A DNA stretch of 64,000 bases from Tubulanus polymorphus (lineage: Eukaryota > Nemertea > Palaeonemertea > Tubulaniformes > Tubulanidae), in NCBI RefSeq assembly GCF_964204645.1, contig NC_134030.1, positions 2,519,855 through 2,583,854 of the forward strand, in the 5' to 3' direction. Position numbers and translations under genes: made by a program. Shown one piece after another: positions 1 through 9,200 of the stretch. Position 1 is the first letter of the stretch, and each line of letters opens with the position of its first letter. Under the pieces are notes generated by a model, which was given only the letters and a program-made list of their open reading frames with translations, had not been told where the DNA came from and did not search any database.

Positions 1-13
1 GCTTTTGTCTTAC

Positions 14-1094
14 CTATTGTTGTTGTTGTTGCTGATGTGGTTGTTGCTGTTGTGCCTACAGATTTTTTGTGCTGAGTCGAACCAGACCCGGCGTCGTGAG
101 GTGTAGCGCTTTCATCAGCTGCAGTCGGCGTTAGTTCAGTAGTGTCACCTAAAATCAAGCAGGTCACACGAACAAAGGTCATATTTTTGCAATGATTCAT
201 TTACATAGTTCAAACAATCGGAAACGAATTTTTCACAATTATGTTATTTAAACGGAACACGAATTCAAGTTTAGTTCAAATACAAGCATTGAAACGTCGA
301 AACGTATCTTTTATATATACCTGTTGTAGCCACTGTTGTCGTTATTGCTGTTGTGCTGACAGAATTTGCTTCGTTCGCGGAATCATCGTTCACTGTCGAA
401 AATGAACATTTTAACATATCGAATCTACTTCAAAATGTATTCGCTAAAGGATAAGTTGAGCTTAGATCATCTTTGAAATATAGTATATTTCATTTCTAAT
501 TTTATTTATGACATTTGAGGTTTTAATTACGTATATTTGAGAAAATATCAACAAACCCGTTAACTGTTTTTCTCTACTTTTGTCGACTGGATCACCATCA
601 TTCCTCCCCTCACAAATCCATTTATCGGACGTAGAGTTCTTAATTACTCCCGATATTGTGAGGATTACATTCGATCGTCCAGTTTTATTTTCATAAGTAC
701 CCTTGATGCTGTCTACCCTCGATGGTGTCTGATCTGATACTCCAGTTTCATATTTACAGACGATACTTACTTCATCACCCGAGGAATCGGATGTCACATC
801 TTCAGTATTACATGTTATTTTGATTGTTCCATTTTTTTGAATAAAGTGAACCTCCTTAGTTTTGGCGATATCTATTGAACCACAAGTAAAGCTGACTGTG
901 TCTCCAACATTTACAGTTTTCGGGTTTATTTTGAGCTCATATTCACTCCACGCACAATTAATCATTTCAACTGGAAAATTCAAAAAGATTCTTTTCCGAT
1001 CTCCCGATTCCGGAACTAGTTCTAAATACATGGATTTTTTCTGATACTTACTGAGAATAAAAAGACGGATCAAAGTAGAAATAAATGCATCAAT
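14..1094 (-). CDS. Ig-like, Thr-rich extracellular protein, 3'-truncated gene
   Basis: Minus-strand exons with good splice signals and matching phase 1 are seen at 557..970, 321..392 and 14..148; the rest of the gene lies off the left edge. The large exon encodes an Ig-like fold of about 138 residues: a strand with GDTVSFTC, a later Cys, and a final strand with SDKWICEG, typical of Ig F and G strands, plus several NxS/T sites. The next two exons are rich in Thr, Ser and Ala (runs such as TTATTTSATTTT) and look like an O-glycosylated stalk. A short hydrophobic exon at 1052..1094 (ISTLIRLFIL) joins in phase and could be part of a signal peptide, but no start codon was found for it. The protein is probably a secreted or membrane adhesion-type molecule. 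No specific family name can be given. Confidence 0.6.
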
Positions 1095-1436
1095 CTAAAA
1101 CACAAAATTTACAAAAACTGTACCCTGTTGCCGACGGTAGAAGTTTTATGGCTTTGTCGGTTGTCGCTATCCCACTTCTGATAGTCGGACGCAGAGTTTG
1201 GGTTCAAAACTAAATTAGCCTAAAAACATTTTTTTTTTCAATTTTTTAGCTTTGTATTTCGTCATTTGTTTACATTGAAAACATGTAAAACAATTGATAT
1301 ACCGGTAATCGAATACTTTTATTTCGATTCAAATTCCTTAAACGTGATAGGTAGGAGTGTAATCGGTAATTCCTAGATCGTTAATCTGGCCCGGATCCCT
1401 AACGGCAGATTGTCCATTCAGGCTATATGAAAGCAG

Positions 1437-1463
1437 GGAAGTGTGATGTCTCATCACACTTCC
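1437..1463. repeat. 12-bp stem, 3-base loop hairpin
   Basis: The arm GGAAGTGTGATG is followed by TCT and then its exact reverse complement. It lies between the Ig-like gene and the GPCR, in a stretch without coding signal, 37 bases before a second hairpin. Confidence 0.8.
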
Positions 1464-1500
1464 GTGATGAAAGCAATTAAAACTCACCATTATTTCAACC

Positions 1501-1527
1501 TTGGAGTAATCAGGTGGATTACTCCAA
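1501..1527. repeat. Hairpin with TTGGAGTAATC arms
   Basis: Arms of 11 bases (TTGGAGTAATC and its reverse complement) are separated by AGGTG. The same arm sequence forms the outer part of the perfect 38-base palindrome at 60284..60321, so the two are probably relatives of one small foldback family. Confidence 0.75.
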
Positions 1528-1982
1528 GTTTCAACTGAGTTCCTCAAACATCTAGCAGCTATAATAGACTACAGCGAGACAGCGTGGAGTGATATTTATT
1601 TAGACTGATTTTTAGTTCCTATTTCCATAAATAGCTACTGGACCAGGAATATTGGCCAGATACGGGTATATAACAAATGATATAACAATTGGCGATGAAT
1701 GAATAAAGCGGAAGTCATGTAAATAAAAGAATCTAACGGTATAATCGCAGTTCTAGGTTTATGACGTCATTGCGTGAGCTGAAATTCGCCAGTGACTTCA
1801 CAATCATGTATCAGATATCAGTGAAAAAATATTCCATTCATTTGCGCGTGGACAAAATCTAATGTAGTAAACCAGCATTTTTTTCATGTGTTCGTATTTT
1901 AAGTAAATAACTGAATGATAAATGGAATATGTTTATAAATGATGCAAGATAATGAAAATAGAAACAAACTATATCTGTAAAA

Positions 1983-3059
1983 ATGCAGTCGAGTAATGTA
2001 AGCGACACATTTACCACAATAACAAGGCAGCCTTCTCTAAGCTGGTGTCAGGGTGTCAGGAAGAGATACCCAATCCGTTGGAACTATAGATTCAGTGTAT
2101 TCATGTACCTGGGTTTATATTTACCGGCTTCGATTCTAGGTATAATACTCAATATTTTCACGATATTCGTTCTCAGAAAATTGAAAGGCGAATCTTATTT
2201 TCTCGTCAAACTTCTCGCGTTCAACGATCTTTTGTTTATGATGGCGGCTTTCGTTCTGTATCCGCTGAGAACTGCCTATATTTACACCGTGTTAGGGGAT
2301 ATTTTGTTCAGAATCGATGACTGGCATTTTGGCGCTGTTTTCATCACGGTAGCCATGCCGTTTTTCTTTATATTTCAAATGACACGTAACTGGTGCACAG
2401 TTATTCTGAGTCTGGAAAGGTTGATCGTAGTTCTATTTCCAATAGCTTCACGTAAAATACCGAAAAAACTGTTGTCAACAGTTGCCTTCTCTGTAGTAAC
2501 ACTTCTTGCATTTTGTGGGTATTTGATTTACTTTATTCCAATAAAGAATATTGGTAAACTGGGCTGCCCGGATAGATGGCCTTACATCACAGTGACTACA
2601 TCTTGGGCGTCGTATTTGTCATGGGATGTTCGTCATCACTGGGGACATATTGCCGACGTTTACCTGTACATGTATGGAACCGTTCTAATCCCTATTTGTA
2701 GTTTGGTTCTCATCAATTCAATCCTCATTTCTTCGGTGTTAATTCGTAAAATCATCCGACGTTCAGATTTTTTTCAGACCGATCCCTCGTCGAACAAGGA
2801 ACTGAAAGTTTTAAAAATGGTTTTTACAGTTGTAGCAGTGTACATCGTCTGCGAGGGTTTCGGTTTCGTCGATCGTATGAAATACATAAACGTTTTCACA
2901 ATAAGAATAGATTCGATGGTTCTGCGTAAAATTTCCCTGGCATTTTCTATCATCGATTCGTCGGTAAATTTTTTCATATATTGTTTGACAAACGACAAAT
3001 TCAAGAAAGTAGCGATGATAATCACGTTGAAAAATCGAAAATATTTCATTTCAAAATAA
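1983..3059 (+). CDS. Rhodopsin-class (family A) G-protein-coupled receptor, intronless
   Basis: A 358-residue protein in one exon, with seven hydrophobic segments at about residues 38-64, 74-97, 115-147, 163-186, 225-255, 272-297 and 312-335. Class A landmarks are visible: GIILN in helix 1, an LLAFND version of LAxxD in helix 2, LERLIVVLFP at the end of helix 3 in place of DRY, and SSVNFFIYCL in helix 7 in place of NPxxY. The extracellular N-terminus has an N-glycosylation site (NVS). The second extracellular loop has a Cys (KLGCPDRW), but I see no partner Cys at the usual top of helix 3. The overall pattern resembles invertebrate neuropeptide/FMRFamide-type orphan receptors; the ligand cannot be inferred. 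It is a plasma-membrane receptor expected to signal through heterotrimeric G proteins. The chosen ATG is the first in the frame and gives a sensible N-terminus. Confidence 0.85.
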   Translation: MQSSNVSDTFTTITRQPSLSWCQGVRKRYPIRWNYRFSVFMYLGLYLPASILGIILNIFTIFVLRKLKGESYFLVKLLAFNDLLFMMAAFVLYPLRTAYIYTVLGDILFRIDDWHFGAVFITVAMPFFFIFQMTRNWCTVILSLERLIVVLFPIASRKIPKKLLSTVAFSVVTLLAFCGYLIYFIPIKNIGKLGCPDRWPYITVTTSWASYLSWDVRHHWGHIADVYLYMYGTVLIPICSLVLINSILISSVLIRKIIRRSDFFQTDPSSNKELKVLKMVFTVVAVYIVCEGFGFVDRMKYINVFTIRIDSMVLRKISLAFSIIDSSVNFFIYCLTNDKFKKVAMIITLKNRKYFISK

Positions 3060-3837
3060 TATACCGGTATCAGAACTCTGTGAGTTTCTCCGGGTCCCTA
3101 GCCCTGGGGTTGATGCTCGATATCGATGTTTCCCAGGAAGAGAGCGTAAATAGATTAGTTCATAGATTCGCTGTCAGGGGCAGCACATGACGGTCGATAA
3201 TATCATGTTGAAGCCGGGAATGAAACTAATTCGTACCAAAAATAAACCGTATTAGAATCGTGTACAGTGTTTCCTTGTAGGTTTGAGGCCTGGATAGTCG
3301 GCGCGAGTTTTCGTGGATCGAGTAACCTCTGATCCAGGAGGCCATATCATCCCGGCACAAATTAGTTCACATATTCCCCGCCAATGATTTATTTAGGGGC
3401 GGCACTAGACAGCAAAAGCCTACGACATTCCGTATATCTACTGTGGCATGCGAGTACTCACGCAATCGCATTTTTACATATAATTTTACACCTCTGCACA
3501 TTTTTGTGTTTTTGTGCTGTCTAGAATTTCGTTTGTCTCTTTATTGGACACACCTGATATAAAGAGTGTTATGATAGTAACAAAGTATCAATAAAGTTTA
3601 CTTTGACATTGAATTGTTACTGTGGCAAGCGAGTAATCTTTAGGCGTCCCATTACATCATCGATAAACAATTTTGCCGTACTCGAGATATTTAGGCCATT
3701 ATGTGTTTTTTGACAGAGGTTCTCTGTTTAATACACTTTTAATCTCAAAGGTAGTTTGTTTGTTGGTTTCTCTCCGAATATGTTAAAGAACAGTTTGATT
3801 TCATTGCGCTAGAAAAGACGGAGCTGTCGATTCCAGA
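3060..3837. other. Intergenic stretch, no gene recognised
   Basis: No coding region is supported. The phrase TACTGTGGCA(T/A)GCGAGTA occurs twice (near 3440 and 3619), which suggests old dispersed repeat remnants. The 5' flank of the downstream four-exon gene must lie in the last part. Confidence 0.5.
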
Positions 3838-4991
3838 ATGACTGAGGGGGCGTCTAAATCCGTGGAACCAAGTTATGGTACAGTTTGATGAGTTTTCTAC
3901 TTTTTTCTACTTATTTTTTTCGTGACGTGTGCCTCTACTTTACTTGTCTCTATGGCGGCCTCTAACTGCTAGTAAAATAGAAGAGACTGATTGGATTCCA
4001 TTTCTGCCCTTGAACGAGTTATGAATTGATCTGATTTTCTAAATAAATATTGCAGGATTCAATATGCATTATGGTAAAGATGATCTTGTGCGTATAACAG
4101 TAGAGATACCCGGTTTAGAAGCCACTGTAACCGGAGTTAAATCTGGTGCTCATGGATTCGAGCGAAAAGTCAAACCGGATAGTTGTAAACTTGACGTTCA
4201 GTTCGCTGATAAGTAAGTTCAGTAAGCTACATCAGTTTGAGGGCTTTCATCAGTCTGTTTTAGCAGTTACAGGGTTCTTGCAGGTTTCGCAATTTCGTTT
4301 TCCATTCCCAGATCAGGAATTACACATTACCAACCTAGAACAGGCAATTCAAAGTAAACAAGCGCAAATTATCATCACCATCGACAAAGTGTTTTCATAA
4401 TATTTGTTATGGAATATGTAGTAAGAAATTTTGGCATATAGCCTAAAATTCTTAAGTAGAGAAAGAAAATTTTATTTTTAGACCATTTTTCTGATTTTCC
4501 GAAACAAAACTTCCATTTTCCAAAACTTGTGAGAACCTAGTTAGTTACCTAATCGTTGGTGGTAAGCTTTTTATAATCGGATAGGCTTATACCAACCTTG
4601 TGGTTTGTGAAAATATCCGATCGTGAAACTAAACCACAGTCAGGTTACTGACAAGTGAGAACCCTAAACGTAGCATTGAAGGTTCCTCATTCAGTTAGCC
4701 TCATAGAATCAATTTAGAAAACCATTAATTTTGTGCAATCATTAATTCAGGAGAGTGGTGCTGGATGCTCGGATATTATCAGGGACACACACCGGTACAC
4801 ATTATCATCTAGAACTAGACGAAGACGACTGCCGTGTCGCGATAAAGGATCAACCGTTCAGTTCATACGACGTCAGTATCGCAATTACCTCGATGTCACC
4901 TGCAAAACTACACACATCTATATTTACCTAATTATTTGTTTATTTGTAGGTAAAGGATGGAAAAGTTCGCATATATTTAAGAAGATCTTAA
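3838..4991 (+). CDS. Small unidentified protein, 119 residues, four exons
   Basis: Exons are 3838..3877, 4056..4212, 4751..4871 and 4950..4991. Donors are gtacag, gtaagt and gtcagt and all acceptors end in ag; phases agree (1, 2, 0) and the total is 360 bases with the stop. The start is ATG in MTEGASKSVEP. The protein is rich in short alternating beta-strand-like segments (VRITVEIPGLEATV, CKLDVQF, HYHLELDEDDCRVAI, KVRIYLRRS), has no signal peptide and no membrane segment. It could be a small beta-sandwich of the CS/Hsp20 type, as found in the C-terminal part of PIH1-family co-chaperones, but I did not recognise a diagnostic motif, so no function is claimed. An AATAAA follows 169 bases after the stop. 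Confidence 0.6.
4285..4480. repeat. Dispersed repeat (copy 1 of 2), in an intron
   Basis: Segments such as AACCTAGAACAGGCAATTC and AAAGTGTTTTCAT recur in the same order and orientation at about 42185..42400. The family is not identified. An open frame across this stretch is repeat sequence rather than an exon. Confidence 0.6.
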
Positions 4992-5159
4992 CGCGATGTT
5001 TTCGTAAGCGGTATCATATCAGCTGTCAACTGGTAGTTTAACAGGCAGAGATCTTAATTTCGAGGAGATATCTCATCCATTCTAAAGTTTAAAAATAATC
5101 ATGTTGTCTTTAGTTTAACAAAATATGTTGATAATCTTAGCTTCGTTTTTTGCGTGAAA

Positions 5160-5165
5160 AATAAA
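5160..5165 (+). terminator. Poly(A) signal AATAAA of the 119-residue gene
   Basis: Canonical AATAAA 169 bases after the stop codon at 4991, in AT-rich sequence. Confidence 0.5.
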
Positions 5166-6244
5166 CCACCAGTTTTTTGTCCACATGAGTCAGTTGTTTA
5201 TTTAAATATCGGAAGTACATTGTAGCATGAAACATATGAAGTTCATATGTCAATGATGGTAGTGGCCTAAGATCACAAATTGGTGACTTGTAAATCTTTC
5301 CAACACAAGGCTAGAACATCCTCACTTGTCTTGCTATGAAGAGGCAGCAGTGGTGAGTCAGTGACCTCAGGGTGACTCTACAAAATGATGACTCAAAACA
5401 AACAAAATATACAACAAATTTCCATCACAGATTCATTATATTTTAATGAATGAAATAAAAAATATTTTGTTTACAAAAAAAATTCCATTGATAATAGAAG
5501 AATTTGTTCACGTTTATAATAAATTACCAGACCACCGAAGCGAGCTGTTATATTCAATAGTTAAACGTGACAGTTTCGTTTGTTCAAGAGCACATGGAGC
5601 AATTTAATACACAGCCTCGACAAAATTTCAAACCAAAGATTTTTGAAATGATATTCGCAGCACAGCAGCAGCAGCCGTGATACCGGTGTATCGAGTATCA
5701 GCACAGTATCGCATCGATATGGCACCAATACAACCTGCGTCAACATTAACTTCCATTACTGAAATAAAGACAAATAGATTTTAAATACCCTGATTCGCCG
5801 CATCAACTGCATCCTCGCTTGCCAGGGGTCCGGTATCACACTCCCGAACTCGCTTCCACCAGCCCCCTGGCCTCACGAAGCGTGATTTCATTACTGGCGC
5901 TGTCGCGCGTGACGTCATATATCGTTTTGCGAAATATTTCCTTGTTCGGTAAAACGTTCGCTGATTGGTCAATTTAACGGGAAAACCAAAAGAAGTCTAC
6001 TGACGGTTTGTTACAAGCGCTGTGATTGGTACGACCGGATTCTGGTCGGCTGGTAACGACTCGTGAGGTCAAGGGGTTCGGGGAACAGCTTTAGCGTAGT
6101 GGGTTCGAATCCCTTGACGGGTGAAGATGCATCAACTGTGGATTTTCATTAACTCTGAAATACTTAATATCAGAGTCTACACCAGTCACGTTTAAAAGTT
6201 TGTTAAATCAAATCCCACACCTTCACCAATGAATAATACCTACT
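5166..6244. other. Intergenic stretch with a tRNA-like B box
   Basis: No gene recognised. Around 6060..6125 there is a pol III B-box-like stretch (GTGGGTTCGAATCCC) followed by TTGACGGG that can pair with the start of the segment. It lacks a convincing four-arm cloverleaf, so it is better read as a SINE head or tRNA fossil. The rest holds the 3' flank of CCT5. Confidence 0.45.
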
Positions 6245-9200
6245 CTAGAATTCAGATCGGATGTCGTCAATTTTCAGTATCATTTTACAAACTTGTACGG
6301 CTAACATTATCTGGGCTCGTTTTGATGTCAGAGTTTCAATAACGTGTTGAACTTTCATATCTGAAATAATGACACACAATGAAATTCAGGCTCTAAATAC
6401 TGAGATTCACCTCAAATACAAACAGATTACACCCTCTCAACAGACATTCATTAATACTTATTTAGTCATGATTGATCATTCAACCCGTATTAAAATGAAA
6501 TTACAGCAGTGTTCTCGTCCACAACAGGTTTTAGAGTGGCAACCACCCCTTTCATTTTCACATCCGCCCTTCTGAAAGCCAGCCATCCCTAAAGATATCT
6601 GCCCCTATCGGAGTGGATGTCAATATTCTATCAAGGCTGATTTAAAATGCTTTAGAATGTATTGAGATGATGTGAAAAAAGAGGATTACACCAAAATTAA
6701 GCTAAATTTTCTTAAGGGGTCATTCATTTATTACGTACGCATTAGGGGAGGGGGCGTATTTCAGTGCAATGGCGTACTGTACTGTAATGCTTAATGTATA
6801 TGTAAAAATGGCCGATTTTGCGTACAGAGGGGGAGGGGGGGTTGAAGAATTCAAATTTCATGCGTACATAATAAATGAATGATCCCTAAAGCCTCGCTAC
6901 CTCAGCAGCCATGATGTCATACACAAAACAATGATTGAATGCAGCATACAGAGAACATTGCCACAGTAGCGAGTAATTAATTACCTGCGTTGCCGCTGTT
7001 TAAACAATCGATTCCTAATCGTGGATTGTTCTCTTTCACTTGACGTGATTTGATATCGGCTAGCGTTTGTATCGGGGGTAGACCGCTGTTCTCGGCGAGC
7101 GCGAGGGGAATCGATTCTAAAGCTTCGGAGAACGCTCTCATCGCGTACTGTTCTAATGTCGATACCTACACAAATACAGACAATTCATTAACCCTTTCAG
7201 TGCTGGCTCATTCATACCCTATAGTGCCAGAGATAATTTGAAAATCTTGAAAAAATTCCACCCTAGTGTGTTGAATAACGGGAATACCACTATAGTGCGT
7301 CTACACCGCGGCGCGGTGTATCGTTAGTTACTAATATTTCACTATGTTTGTCAGGTGCTGCCAATATTTCAAGAGAGATAATTAGTAATTACTAATTAAA
7401 TCAATACACCGCAGTGCTGTGTACTAGCAAAATCCATCACTGATTCGTACACCGCACTGCGGTGTAGATGCACTGAAAGGGTAAAACTAACTTCCACACA
7501 ACGATTACATGATCACAGAGAGAGGGCGCAACTTTTATCCGACTTGCATTGTTTCCCCTGACGCAATCTGCTAAGAATTAAATCAATTAATGCAGTCAAA
7601 AACGTTAGACATAGATGGAAACTGTTTGATTCTACGCGCGGTCTTACAATCTCAACTTATTTCCCTGCTGATTTTAAGCTTTTTTTTTTTATAAATTTAA
7701 GAAAAAATAAACTCGCTGATTTCCAGGTAAGTGGACACTCAGTCACAATGACGCGAGAAATTTTGGGGCCAAACTTACTTTTTCGGCAGCTTGCGCTACG
7801 GCTACGGATGAAGATATCTCAGCAGCTCCGCCTCCGTAAACGATACGACTATCTCGAACTAAATTACGTATAACGCACAACGCGTCGTGCATCGATCTCT
7901 TCGCTTCTTCAATTATCTGTGAAATAAACGACAAACTTACATACAGAACATAAGATAAAAACCCACGATCTACAGATTAAAAGAATTTAAAAACAAGAAT
8001 TTATTTGTTAAATCTGAAATATATATACGACACTGACATAAAACTGTGAACTAAACACAAATTTTCAAAATCACCGATTTCTCAAAATGGAAGGAGTTTT
8101 ATAAGTTTAAACATCACTCACCATTTTATTTCCGCCTCTGATAAAGATTGTAATCGCTCTCGAGTTTTTACATTCTTCAATCACTAACATTCGATCTTTC
8201 GTCGTGCCGAACGTCAGCTCACGTACGATCCCCGCGTGTCCCAACTTCTCAGCCGTTAACTCTTCAAAACGAGGAACGATTCTTCCACCGGTCGCTATAG
8301 CGATCAACTGAAACGATTGTTGATACCGAATTTAAGAATCAAATGTTGATACATCTTCTCAATGGGAATACAAAATTCTCTGATGTTTTCTTGATGCTTG
8401 ACCAGAAATCATGATCGGTAAAAACCCCCAATATGAAACTACTGCAAGACTGACCTCTATTTCAGGACCTCCGACCCAGCGAATAGCCGGCAATTCTTTC
8501 TGCAGTAGTAAATGGTTGGCTTCATCGTCGAATCCCCACTGACAAATTACTAGATTGGAACCGGTATCTTTCACCTGAACAATTAAAAATAAATCACAGA
8601 TTCAGTGCATGTTCACCTCACCTCAACTCATTCAGTTCTACAGTTCTGAGTCAACCCTACAGTTAATATCAGTTCATTGTCAATGATATAAATCTTCAAT
8701 GAGACGAAGCTTAAAACTCAAACTGTGAAACTGAGAACAGTAGACTCCGCTCAAGTCGGCTTTGATGATCCACCATTAAAATTGGATACTCGTTGAAGTA
8801 TCTTTGTGACACTTTATATGAAATACATGACTATCTAGAGTTTACTGAAATCTATTTTACCTATCTATCTAACTCAGATGTGGAGTGGAGTATATTGTAA
8901 GTAATCTATTTTACCTATCTATCTAACTCAGCTAAAGGAGTGGAGTTTATTGATTATTTTTTACCTGCTGAACCATTTTCTCGAATTTCTCTTTCTCGTA
9001 CGCCTTCAGTTTCTTGTAATCGTCCACACAGGTGACGTCTAATTTATGTTTAGTTTTCGGTTTCGGAGGTTCGAACGGACACGTCAATATCGAGATCTTC
9101 GCGTCTTTCACTTGTTTCGGCATCTGAGGATGACTGAAGTCTTTATCGACGATGACACCTTTAACGAGCATCGTATCCTCCAGTTTACCGCCGACGCGAC

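Noticed and set aside
4146-4400. 84-codon frame overlapping exon 2 of the 119-residue gene
   Set aside because: It is in another frame than the exon and runs into a dispersed repeat.
6060-6125. Possible tRNA gene with B box GGGTTCGAATCCC
   Set aside because: No acceptor/D/anticodon arms of normal size could be drawn; more likely a SINE head.
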